Assembly: GCA_963788185.1 (NCBI GenBank)
Contig: CAWBGE010000010.1
Location: 434,001 to 498,000, forward strand
Source of the DNA: CAIWHR01 sp963788185
GTDB taxonomy: Bacteria > Pseudomonadota > Gammaproteobacteria > Burkholderiales > Casimicrobiaceae
Reading direction: 5' to 3'
Length of the DNA stretch: 64,000 bases
Shown here: positions 25,866-33,564 of the stretch, in pieces
Layout: each line of letters begins with the position of its first letter
Numbering within the stretch: position 1 is the stretch's first letter
The notes under the pieces: model-generated
Databases searched by the model: none
What the model was told of the DNA's origin: nothing
The model's input: the letters and a program-made list of their open reading frames with translations, nothing else
Translations under genes and position numbers: made by a program

Positions 25866-27010
25866 GTGACCGATCCCTGATGCGACCAGACGAGCACGGC
25901 CGTGACCGCGAGGTTGAGGAGCGACAGCGGCAGCATGAATTTCCAGGCGAACGACAGCACCTGGTCGTAGCGGAAACGCGGCAGCGACCAGCGGATGAGG
26001 ATCTGGAAGCTGCACACCAGCATGACCTTGACGAGGAACACGACGAGTTGCGTGACCACGACCAGGCCGTGGCTCATCGCGACGACGTGGCCGCCGGGAA
26101 ACACGAATCCGCTGTCATTCATGTACGGCAGGTTGTAGCCGCCGAGGAACAACGTGGTGAACAGTGCGCCGATGATTGCGATCTCGATGAATTCGGCGAA
26201 CATGAAAAGGCCCATCTTCATCGCGCTGTACTCGGTGTAGTAACCGGCGATGAGCTCGGATTCAGCTTCCGGAAGGTCGAAGGGAATGCGTTTGTTCTCG
26301 GCGATCGCGGCGGTGAGGAACAGCACCGCCGCGAACGGCTGGTAAAAGACGCCCCACGAGGGCAGGAAGCCCAGCATGACGTCCGACTGCTTCTGCACGA
26401 TGACGCCGAGATCGACGGAACCGAAGATGAGAATGAGGCCCAGCACCGTGAGGCCCATCACCAGTTCGTAGGAGATCATCTGCGAGCCGGCGCGCAGCCC
26501 GCCCAGCATCGAGAACTTGTTGGCCGACGACCAGCCCGCCAGCATCGCGCCGATGATGGTCAGGCCGGAAAACGCGAACACGATGATCAGCCCCGCGTCC
26601 AGTCGCGCAATCTGCATCGGCCAAGTGCGGTCGCCAAACCAGCCGGCCAGCGCGGGAAAGAGCCTGGCAGGTTCGAGGATGCCGCCGAAGGGAATGACCG
26701 CAAAGACCAGCAGCACCGGCGTGAAGACGACCCAGGGCGCGACTGCGTAGGCGTACCAGTCGTAGGTCCTGGGCTTGAAATCCTCCTTGACCAGCATCTT
26801 GAGACCGTCGGCGAGGCCATGGAAGAGCCCCAACCACACGAACTTGACCTGCGTGAAGGGAATGCGGACATACGCGCGATTGGCGCCGATGCGGTCTGCC
26901 ATCACCGCCGCCTGCTTGCGCTCGACCCAGGTAAGAATGGTGCCGAAGGTCATCAGCACGCCGACCGCGTAGGCGATGTAGACGACGTAGATGACGAGGT
27001 CCTGGATCAC
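25862..27010 (-). CDS. nuoH: NADH-quinone oxidoreductase subunit H
   Basis: A 382-residue membrane subunit that lines the quinone tunnel. WVERKQAAVMADRIGANRAY matches the first cytosolic loop, and ENKRIPFDLPEAESELIAGY with YTEYSAMKMGLFMFAEFIE holds the acidic residues of the E-channel. The ENKRIPFD form, rather than the ELNRTPFD seen in most betaproteobacteria, adds to evidence for a divergent complex I. It overlaps both neighbours by 4 nt. Confidence 0.95.
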   Translation of the reverse strand: MIQDLVIYVVYIAYAVGVLMTFGTILTWVERKQAAVMADRIGANRAYVRIPFTQVKFVWLGLFHGLADGLKMLVKEDFKPRTYDWYAYAVAPWVVFTPVLLVFAVIPFGGILEPARLFPALAGWFGDRTWPMQIARLDAGLIIVFAFSGLTIIGAMLAGWSSANKFSMLGGLRAGSQMISYELVMGLTVLGLILIFGSVDLGVIVQKQSDVMLGFLPSWGVFYQPFAAVLFLTAAIAENKRIPFDLPEAESELIAGYYTEYSAMKMGLFMFAEFIEIAIIGALFTTLFLGGYNLPYMNDSGFVFPGGHVVAMSHGLVVVTQLVVFLVKVMLVCSFQILIRWSLPRFRYDQVLSFAWKFMLPLSLLNLAVTAVLVWSHQGSVT

Positions 27011-28452
27011 GATCCGCTCCTCGCTTGCGTGGCCAGTGCGGCGAACAGCGCTTCGGCGTCGGCGACCGTGTCAGGCTTGGTGAAACAGGCTGCAAATTCG
27101 CTCACTACGCCTTCGCAGTTCGTATAGTGTCCGTTGCGCTCGGTCTGCACGCTGATCGGAAGGAACACGTCGGCGTGGCCATTTTCGGGCTGCAGCCAGG
27201 CGTTGAGGTAGATGATTTTGGCGCGCGGGGGGAGTTGGCCGAAGTCGCAGCCCTCGCCCCAGACCAGCACGAGGTCGGTGTCCGGGTCGAAACGGGTCGC
27301 GGCGGCGCCGAACAGCGCTCGCGCTCCCGCCGTGTTCGGATTCTTGTCGGCGCGGATGAGGACATCGTCGGCGATCACCTCATCGGGTGCAGCCGTCGCG
27401 TCGGTCTTGACGAACGTCTTGAAACGATCGCCCAGCGCGGTCTTGAAGGAAGCGAGTTCCTCGTTCGACGCCCAGTTCGACACCAGGGCGACGGGATTGC
27501 GCGCGTCGCTGATCAGCGCTCGAGCGTTGTTGACGGCGACGCCTATGTCGACGGGGCGCCCTTTCTGCATCGCCTGGTCGGCGCGCGCCCGTCCGAACAC
27601 CGCGGACAAGTCCCGCCCCTTGTTGCACATCCAGGGTCCGTTCACCGCCGGATTGTCGCGCGGTGTCACGCGGTCGATGCGGGCGTTCTGCCCCGGGTCG
27701 AGCGCCGACAGCTTCCACTCGGGCTTGCGATGCCAGATGTCGATGTTGCACCCGCGCTCGCATCCAGGACAGATCGACGGCGTTGGCTTGAGATACCAGA
27801 CCCGCGCCTGGTAGTGGAACGACCGCGACAGGAGCGCGCCGACCGGGCAGATGTCGATGACGTTGTCGGAATAGGCGTCGCTGTCGAACGAAGCGTTCTC
27901 GACCGGGCGCACCAGCGAATGGTCGCCCCGATTCTGGATTCCGAGGGCGTGCGATTTCGACACCTCGCGCGTGAAGCGGACGCAGCGCGAGCAGAGAATG
28001 CAGCGTTCGTTGTCGAGCAGTATGCGCTTGGACAGGGGGAAGAACTTGGTCGCCTGGACCTTGGGGTCGCGCGACACGGACGGCGATCCGTTGTACGCGA
28101 CATGATGATCCTGCAGCATGCACTCGCCGGCCTTGTCGCAGATGCCGCAGTCGACCGGATGGTTGAGCGTGATGAACTGCAAAGTCTCCTTGCGCCGCGC
28201 CTTGACCCGTTCCGAGTCGGTAAGGATGCGCATACCCTTGCTGACCGGCATGTTGCAGGCGATTTCGAGCCAGCCGCCGCTGCCGCCGTCGCCTTCGACT
28301 TCGACCACGCAGATCCGGCAGTTGCCGTGCACCGACAAGTTCGGATGCCAGCAGAAGTAGGGGATGAAGAAACCGTTGGCCAGCGCCGCCTGCATGACGG
28401 TCTGTTTGTCCGCGGCCTGGACCGCCTGCCCGTTGATGAAGATCTCAGGCAT
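27007..28452 (-). CDS. nuoG: NADH-quinone oxidoreductase subunit G, short form
   Basis: A 481-residue Fe-S subunit, much shorter than the usual 700-900 residues. The N-terminal part is complete: a 2Fe-2S ferredoxin domain (HGNCRICVVEVEG, IACNMPV), cluster N5 motif HPVDCGICDKAGEC, and N4 cysteines CILCSRC ... CPVGAL. A C-x2-C-x3-C set plus a later Cys (SICPGCERGCN, PWMCNKGRD) could bind cluster N7. The molybdopterin-like domain is cut to about 230 residues. The sequence ends cleanly before nuoH (4-nt overlap), so this is a short family form rather than an obvious frameshift. Start 28452 overlaps nuoF by 8 nt. Confidence 0.93.
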   Translation of the reverse strand: MPEIFINGQAVQAADKQTVMQAALANGFFIPYFCWHPNLSVHGNCRICVVEVEGDGGSGGWLEIACNMPVSKGMRILTDSERVKARRKETLQFITLNHPVDCGICDKAGECMLQDHHVAYNGSPSVSRDPKVQATKFFPLSKRILLDNERCILCSRCVRFTREVSKSHALGIQNRGDHSLVRPVENASFDSDAYSDNVIDICPVGALLSRSFHYQARVWYLKPTPSICPGCERGCNIDIWHRKPEWKLSALDPGQNARIDRVTPRDNPAVNGPWMCNKGRDLSAVFGRARADQAMQKGRPVDIGVAVNNARALISDARNPVALVSNWASNEELASFKTALGDRFKTFVKTDATAAPDEVIADDVLIRADKNPNTAGARALFGAAATRFDPDTDLVLVWGEGCDFGQLPPRAKIIYLNAWLQPENGHADVFLPISVQTERNGHYTNCEGVVSEFAACFTKPDTVADAEALFAALATQARSGS

Positions 28453-29743
28453 GGAGCACCACCTCGAGATTGCCGTCGAGCCGGGAGCGCTTGTGCTCGA
28501 TCCAGTAGTCGAACTCGTCACGGAATTTGGCTAGGATGCCGACGGTCGCATAACCGGCGGCGTCCCCCATGCCGCAGATCGTCGTGCCGTCGTTGGCGTG
28601 CGAGATCGCGATCATCCGGTCGAGATCTTCCGGGCGTCCCTCGCCCGCGACGATGCGATCGATGATCCGGTGCAGCCACCCCATGCCCTCGCGACAGGGC
28701 GTGCACTGGCCGCAGGATTCGTGGTGATAGAAGCGTAGGAGAACCTGCAGCAGCCGCACCATGCAGGTGCCCTCGGCAATGACGATCATGCCGCCCGATC
28801 CCATCGATGAACCGGCCGCGGCGAGTGATCCGTGGTCGAGCTTCAGCGGCTCGATTTCCGCCGCGGTCAGAACTTTGGTGGAAATTCCGCCCGGAATGAT
28901 GGTCTTGAGCTTCGCGCCCCCGATCATGCCGCCGCAATCCTCGTAGATGAACTTCGCGAACGGATAGCCGTATTCGACCTCGTAGACACCGGGTTTCGCG
29001 ATGTGGCCTGAAATCGAGATCAACTGAGTGCCCGGGCTCTTCGCCGTACCCACCTTGCGGAACGCCTCGGCGCCATCGCGGACGATGCCGGTGATGTTGG
29101 CCAGCGTTTCGACGTTGTTGATGACCGTCGGCCGCTGGTAGAGACCGCGGACGGTGAGCCGTGGCGGACGGTTGCGCGGGTAGCCTTTCTTGCCCTCGAT
29201 CGAGGTGATGAGGCCCGACGCCTCTCCGCACACGTAGGAGCCCGCACCTCGGTAGATGATGATGTCGCAGGAGAACTCGGTGCCGAGGATGCGCTCGCCG
29301 AGGAGGCCCGCGGCGGACGCCTCGTCCACGGCCGCCTGCAGGCGCCGATACGGAAGGTCGAACTCGCCGCGGATGTACACGAACGCGTGCCGCACCTGCA
29401 GCGCGTAGGCGGAAATCAGCATCGACTCGACGAGAAGATGCGGCGCGTTCTCGAGAATCCAGCGGTCCTTGAAGGTGCCGGGCTCGCCCTCGTCGGCATT
29501 TGCGCACAGGTAATGCGGTTGGCCGTCGTTGAGCTTGATCACCGACCACTTGCGTCCGGTCGAAAACGCAGCACCACCGTGCCCCAGCAGGCCGGAGGCG
29601 GTGACCTCTGCGGAGATCTGCTGCGGCGCCATGCCGGAGAGGGCCTTTGCGAGCGTCTCGTAGCCGCCGCGTGCACGGTAATCGGCGAGGAGATGCGAGG
29701 TTGCCGTGACCGGAAACGTCATCAGCAGTTGTTTGCCGGGCAT
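28445..29743 (-). CDS. nuoF: NADH-quinone oxidoreductase subunit F, variant nucleotide site
   Basis: A 432-residue FMN and 4Fe-4S subunit that oxidises the pyridine nucleotide. Cluster N3 motif ESCGQCTPCREG plus a later Cys (TTICGMGD) is intact, and ANADEGEPGTFKDR keeps the Glu equivalent to E. coli Glu95. Three core positions are changed. The FMN loop reads GHGGAAF (usual GRGGAGF), and the NAD-site motif reads CGEASGL (usual CGEETAL), so residue 175 is Ala where E. coli has Glu183. ATG at 29743 is used; an ATG at 29722 is an alternative. A repeat-like element separates it from nuoE. Confidence 0.93.
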   Translation of the reverse strand: MPGKQLLMTFPVTATSHLLADYRARGGYETLAKALSGMAPQQISAEVTASGLLGHGGAAFSTGRKWSVIKLNDGQPHYLCANADEGEPGTFKDRWILENAPHLLVESMLISAYALQVRHAFVYIRGEFDLPYRRLQAAVDEASAAGLLGERILGTEFSCDIIIYRGAGSYVCGEASGLITSIEGKKGYPRNRPPRLTVRGLYQRPTVINNVETLANITGIVRDGAEAFRKVGTAKSPGTQLISISGHIAKPGVYEVEYGYPFAKFIYEDCGGMIGGAKLKTIIPGGISTKVLTAAEIEPLKLDHGSLAAAGSSMGSGGMIVIAEGTCMVRLLQVLLRFYHHESCGQCTPCREGMGWLHRIIDRIVAGEGRPEDLDRMIAISHANDGTTICGMGDAAGYATVGILAKFRDEFDYWIEHKRSRLDGNLEVVLHA

Positions 29744-29829
29744 GTCAGTACCCGCCCGGCCGCCCGAAGGGTACTGACTGCAACCCCTCGAGGGGCAGCG
29801 AACGTAGTGAGCGTGGGGGCAGTTTCATC
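29744..29829 (-). repeat. palindromic repeat-like element between nuoE and nuoF
   Basis: This 86-nt spacer interrupts an operon whose other genes overlap or nearly touch. It holds a 10-bp hairpin (29744-29753 with 29769-29778, GTCAGTACCC/GGGTACTGAC) and a CCCCTCGAGGGG palindrome at about 29784-29795, followed by a GTAGTGAGCGTGGGGGC stretch. On the coding strand the order resembles the dispersed GC-rich palindromes common in Burkholderiales genomes; this identity is from memory and inferred. The hairpin abuts the nuoF start codon. Confidence 0.5.
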
Positions 29830-30294
29830 TCAGTCGAGCCCTTTCAGCAGCGCATCGATCTTCGCTACGTCCATGTTCTCGTGGTAGGTGTGGTTGACGA
29901 CCAGTACCGGAGCCGTGCCGCAGGAGCCAAGGCACTCCACCGTCGACAGCGTGAAGCGGCCGTCCGCCGTCGTCTCGCCCACGGCGACGCCAAGCGTGCC
30001 TTCGAGGTGGGCCAGCAGGCGTTCGGATCCGCGCATCGAGCACGACAGGTTGCGGCACATCTGCAGGTGCCAGCGGCCGATCGGCTTGCGCCGGAACATC
30101 GTGTAGTACGACAGTACTTCCTCGATCTGTATCCGCGGTACGCCAAGATAGGCGGACAACTCGTCGATGTCCGAGTCGGCGACGTGGCCACGCTCCTCCT
30201 GGATCCGGCGCACGCAGGGCAGGACAAGCGAGGATTCGAATCCCTTGGGAAAGCGCGCCCGCAACGCGTCGAACTCGGGGATCAGTTGTTTCAT
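29830..30294 (-). CDS. nuoE: NADH-quinone oxidoreductase subunit E (2Fe-2S)
   Basis: A 154-residue thioredoxin-fold subunit binding cluster N1a. Ligands are in MCRNLSC (C-x4-C) and ECLGSC (C-x3-C), with the usual helical N-terminal domain (LPCVRRIQEERGHVADSD) and the YYTMFRRKPIGRWHLQ strand region. It starts at 30294, overlapping the nuoD stop in an ATGA. Confidence 0.95.
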   Translation of the reverse strand: MKQLIPEFDALRARFPKGFESSLVLPCVRRIQEERGHVADSDIDELSAYLGVPRIQIEEVLSYYTMFRRKPIGRWHLQMCRNLSCSMRGSERLLAHLEGTLGVAVGETTADGRFTLSTVECLGSCGTAPVLVVNHTYHENMDVAKIDALLKGLD

Positions 30295-31514
30295 CGATCG
30301 CACTCCCCGCCGACCATGTTGATCGAACCGAAGGTGGGAATGATGTCGGCGAGCTGGTAACCGTTCAGCATCAGGTGCGCGCCACCCATGTGGACGAACG
30401 ACGGGGCCCGCACGTGAACCTTGTACGGCGTCCCGCTGCCGTCGCTCACAAGGTAGAAACCGAGTTCGCCGTTGGCAGACTCGTGCGCGACGTACGTTTC
30501 GCCGGCCGGCACGCGCGGTCCGTCGATGATGAGCTTGAAGTGGTTGATCAGAGACTCGATCTCGTTGTAGACGAGCGATTTCTCGGGCAGCGTGACGCGG
30601 TGATCGTCGACGTTGATCGGGCCTTCCGGCAGCATGTCGATCAGCTGCCGAATCATGTGCACGGACTCGTCCATTTCGCGCATCCGCACGTAATAGCGAT
30701 CGTAGTTGTCGCCCTTGATGCCGACCGGCACCTCGAAATCGAGCTCGGCGTAGGCGAGGTACGGCGTGTCCTTGCGCAGGTCGCGCGGCACTCCGGTCGA
30801 GCGCAGGATCGGGCCCGTGTAACCCCAGTTGATGGCGTCCGCCGTCGAGATGACGCCGACGTTGCGCATCCGGTCGATGAAGATCCGGTTGCGGTCGACG
30901 AGGCCATGGACGCGACCGATGAACGTCTCGTACTGATCGAGGATCTCGATCAGACGCTTCGTCCAGCCGGCCGGCAGATCCCGGGCAAGGCCGCCTATGC
31001 GGCCGTAGGAGTAAGTGACCCGCGCGCCGGTAAGGTCGGCGAGGTGCTCGTACATGTAGTCGCGGACCATCACCAGATAGAGGAAGGCGGTCATCGCGCC
31101 GAGTTCCATCAGTGCCGCCGCGACGCAGGTGAGGTGATCGGCCAGGCGCGAGTACTCCGCCAGCAGGGTGCGCAGATACTTGCAGCGTGGCGTGATCTCG
31201 ACGCCGAGCATGTCTTCGACGGCCGCGCAGTAGGCGAAATTGTTGAGCAGCGCCGAGCAGTAGTTGAGGCGGTCGACGTAGGGGATCAGATTGTGCCAGG
31301 TGTGGTCCTCGCACTCCTTCTCGAAGCCGCGATGGAGGTACCCGCAGTGCACGTCGGTGCGCACAACCCTTTCGCCGTCGAGGGCGGCGACTATCTGCAC
31401 GGTGCCGTGCGTCGCCGGATGCGAAGGCCCGATGTTGACGATGACCGCGTCGTCGCGGTCGGTGCGATCGAACGCCGGCCGGATGGGATTGGGCAGCTTG
31501 AGATCCACGGGCAT
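30291..31514 (-). CDS. nuoD: NADH-quinone oxidoreductase subunit D (49-kDa type)
   Basis: A 407-residue subunit forming the quinone site with NuoB. GPSHPATHGTVQIVAALDGE contains the quinone-binding His; the partner Tyr is in DRLNYCSALLNN. These signatures, with GYLHRGFEKECEDHTW and the C-terminal NMVGGECDR, differ from the usual betaproteobacterial GPQHPAAHGVLRL ... FGEIDR form and match the type I know from acidobacterial and deltaproteobacterial complexes. The start at 31514 (MPVDLKLPNPIRPAFDR) is 5 nt after nuoC. Confidence 0.95.
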   Translation of the reverse strand: MPVDLKLPNPIRPAFDRTDRDDAVIVNIGPSHPATHGTVQIVAALDGERVVRTDVHCGYLHRGFEKECEDHTWHNLIPYVDRLNYCSALLNNFAYCAAVEDMLGVEITPRCKYLRTLLAEYSRLADHLTCVAAALMELGAMTAFLYLVMVRDYMYEHLADLTGARVTYSYGRIGGLARDLPAGWTKRLIEILDQYETFIGRVHGLVDRNRIFIDRMRNVGVISTADAINWGYTGPILRSTGVPRDLRKDTPYLAYAELDFEVPVGIKGDNYDRYYVRMREMDESVHMIRQLIDMLPEGPINVDDHRVTLPEKSLVYNEIESLINHFKLIIDGPRVPAGETYVAHESANGELGFYLVSDGSGTPYKVHVRAPSFVHMGGAHLMLNGYQLADIIPTFGSINMVGGECDR

Positions 31515-31519
31515 CCTCG

Positions 31520-31993
31520 CTATTTCCGATAGGGAACGAGGGGCTGTTCCAGCTGCTTCGGATAGTCCTTGCGCAGCGGGTGCCCGTTGAAGCCTTCGTA
31601 CAGCAGGATCGGACGCAGGTCCGGATTGCCGTTGAACGCGATGCCGTACATTTCGTGGCACTCGCGCTCCATGTAGCCGGCGGCGCCGTAGAGCGGGGTC
31701 AGCGATTCGACGGATGGATCCGCCGCCGAGACGCGTGTCTTGACCCGGACGCGCACATGATCCGCCGTCGAGTAGAAATGGTAGACGACCTCGAAGCGCA
31801 GTTCGTCGTGCGGCCAATCGACCGCGGTGACGTCGAGGAAAAGGTCGAAACCGAATTCCGACTTCAGGCGCTCGACAAGAGCCCGCAGGTTCGGGGCGGT
31901 TACGCCGATGGACAACGTGGCGCCCGAAACGGACAACGTTGCGCCTGTCGGGGTGAGCGCGCTGGAAATGGTGTCGAAGAGCTTTGGAGCCAC
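31520..31993 (-). CDS. nuoC: NADH-quinone oxidoreductase subunit C (30-kDa type)
   Basis: A 157-residue subunit of the peripheral arm, separate from NuoD. It has the conserved FDLFLDVTAVDWP, VVYHFYS and ERECHEMYGIAFNGNPDLRPILL, where the acidic and His residues form the family signature. GTG start at 31993 is used because no ATG is in place; it lies 2 nt after the nuoB stop. Confidence 0.94.
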   Translation of the reverse strand: MAPKLFDTISSALTPTGATLSVSGATLSIGVTAPNLRALVERLKSEFGFDLFLDVTAVDWPHDELRFEVVYHFYSTADHVRVRVKTRVSAADPSVESLTPLYGAAGYMERECHEMYGIAFNGNPDLRPILLYEGFNGHPLRKDYPKQLEQPLVPYRK

Positions 31994-31995
31994 GA

Positions 31996-32511
31996 TCAGA
32001 ACTCGCGATTGACAATCGGGTGCTTGGACCGGGCGATCTTGTCCTGAAGCTTCATGATGGCGTCGATCACCATCTCCGGGCGCGGCGGGCAGCCAGGAAT
32101 GTAGATGTCAACGGGAATGATCTTGTCGATGCCGGGCACGGCAGCATAGTTCTGGTAGAAGCCGCCGGATGTCGCGCAAACGCCGAACGCCATCACCCAT
32201 TTCGGTTCGCACATCTGCTCGTAGATCTTGAGCAGGATCGGTGCCTGCTTATGGGTGACGGTGCCGACGACCATCAGGAGGTCGGCTTGTCGCGGCGAGA
32301 AGCGGGGCAGCGCTGCACCGAAACGATCGGTGTCGTAGGGCGTGGAACTCACCGCCATGAACTCCATCGCGCAGCACGCCGTCACGAAGGGGTAGGGGAA
32401 CAGCGAGAACTTGCGCGCCCAGCCGATCAGTTCGTCCTTCTTGGTCGTGAGGTACTCGAATGCCGCGCTCGGCGCGCGATCGGGGCGGATGGGGATGATG
32501 TCCTTGCTCAT
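31996..32511 (-). CDS. nuoB: NADH-quinone oxidoreductase subunit B (cluster N2)
   Basis: A 171-residue subunit holding terminal cluster N2. Ligand cysteines are in the tandem ACCAMEF, in GVCATSGGFYQNYAAVPG and in IPGCPPRPE. The loop form ATSGGFYQNYAAVPG and CPPRPE contrasts with the ANGGGYYHYSYSVVRG and CPPTAE of usual betaproteobacterial NuoB. Start 32511 (MSKDIIPIRPDR) is preferred to an upstream in-frame ATG that would overlap nuoA. Confidence 0.95.
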   Translation of the reverse strand: MSKDIIPIRPDRAPSAAFEYLTTKKDELIGWARKFSLFPYPFVTACCAMEFMAVSSTPYDTDRFGAALPRFSPRQADLLMVVGTVTHKQAPILLKIYEQMCEPKWVMAFGVCATSGGFYQNYAAVPGIDKIIPVDIYIPGCPPRPEMVIDAIMKLQDKIARSKHPIVNREF

Positions 32512-32521
32512 GCCTGTTGCC

Positions 32522-32887
32522 CTATTCGGTGACCGCTTCGAGGAGGCGCGCCTTGTACACATACAGCAGAATCAGCACCAGCAGGAACGCGAACAGGAAG
32601 AATGTGAAGAGCATGAATCCGGTCAGCGGCTGGGCGCCGAGCGCCCAGATGAACAGGAATACGGTCTCGAGATCGAACAGGATGAAGACGATCGCGATTG
32701 CGTAGTACTTGATCGGCATCGCTTTGACGTTGCGCGTGTCGACTGGCACAGCGCCGCACTCGAACGGCTCCATCTTCATGGCCGTTTGCGCGGGCTTGGG
32801 CCCAAGGACATGATTGAGCAGCAACGTGAAGGCGACGAAGCCGAGGATCGCCAGCAGGTACAGCGTGAAAATGACGTAGGGATTCAT
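32522..32887 (-). CDS. nuoA: NADH-quinone oxidoreductase subunit A
   Basis: A 121-residue three-helix subunit and the first gene of the nuo operon. The loop FECGAVPVDTRNVKAMPIKYYAIAIVFILFDLETVFLF is the family signature, with the quinone-site Cys and the acidic residues of helices 2. The upstream region contains a perfect FNR-type palindrome. Confidence 0.95.
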   Translation of the reverse strand: MNPYVIFTLYLLAILGFVAFTLLLNHVLGPKPAQTAMKMEPFECGAVPVDTRNVKAMPIKYYAIAIVFILFDLETVFLFIWALGAQPLTGFMLFTFFLFAFLLVLILLYVYKARLLEAVTE

Positions 32888-33118
32888 CGATCTGCGCGCA
32901 ACGCGATGGCGAGCACGGCGGGAACCCGCATCCGGCGTATGCAGGGAGAATCCGGGACCGCGACCGGCCGGCCGACAGAGGGCGTCAGGGCGCCGATCTC
33001 AGGATTTGTCCGCTTGTAATGCAGGGGCACTGGATGGGTTTTCTTGTAGGAAAAAGGATGCGTCGATTGGCCGCACATTCCTTCGACGCACAGCCTAATG
33101 CAGTTTGCGCGGGCCCGT

Positions 33119-33132
33119 TTGATTTGGATCAA
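33119..33132 (-). promoter_or_regulatory. FNR/ANR-type binding site upstream of nuoA
   Basis: TTGATTTGGATCAA matches the TTGAT-N4-ATCAA consensus at all ten fixed positions. It lies 232 nt upstream of the nuoA start. On the minus strand a weak -10 candidate (TAGGCT, 33097-33092) places the transcription start near 33085, so the site would centre near -41, the class II activator position. That would give nuo a leader of about 200 nt. Regulation by an FNR-family oxygen or NO sensor is inferred. Apart from this site and the small lipoprotein at 33187, 32888-33564 shows no gene. Confidence 0.6.
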
Positions 33133-33186
33133 CGGTCCGTCACGGATGCCGCGCGAATGCGGGTGCGCGCTTGCAGATCCACAAGT

Positions 33187-33306
33187 TCATCGTATCCCCG
33201 GGGCATCCGGCGCGGTGCCGAAGCGCGAAGTGCCCTTGATGCCTACAGGGATGCATCCGGCGATCATCGCGATGAGCAGGCAACAGAGAACGAGACGCGC
33301 GCGCAC
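33187..33306 (-). CDS. small lipoprotein, hypothetical
   Basis: A 39-residue frame starting at GTG (33306): hydrophobic signal RLVLCCLLIAMIAGC with a good lipobox (I-A-G-C, Cys 18), then IPVGIKGTSRFG and a short tail. A GGGAAAG sequence lies just upstream. Mini-lipoproteins with a G-C-(I/V)-P-(V/I)-G-I motif occur in other proteobacteria as I recall, but I cannot name a function. It sits between dsbA-like (opposite strand) and the nuo promoter region. Confidence 0.45.
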   Translation of the reverse strand: MRARLVLCCLLIAMIAGCIPVGIKGTSRFGTAPDAPGIR

Positions 33307-33564
33307 TGGACTTTCCCGATGGTGTTTTCCTGTAATGATACGCGCCTCGCGTCGAGCATCGCGATCGCGAGTCGAAGTTAGCCCTTTGGAGCGATCGGAT
33401 TCGAGACGGCCCGTGCTGCTGGCGGCAATCGGATGCCGTTTGTCGGTTCGCGACATGGTTGTCCCAGCCGGACGATGTATAAGCGCTGCGAGACGGCGGT
33501 GTCCTCGGGGTTTGCCCCAGCCATTACAGGGTCGCCTGCACACCAAAAAATGGAAGCGAACAAG

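Noticed and set aside
33019..33381. A 120-codon open frame on the plus strand
   Set aside because: It spans the FNR-type site and lies antisense to the more convincing small lipoprotein; no motif or ribosome site supports it.
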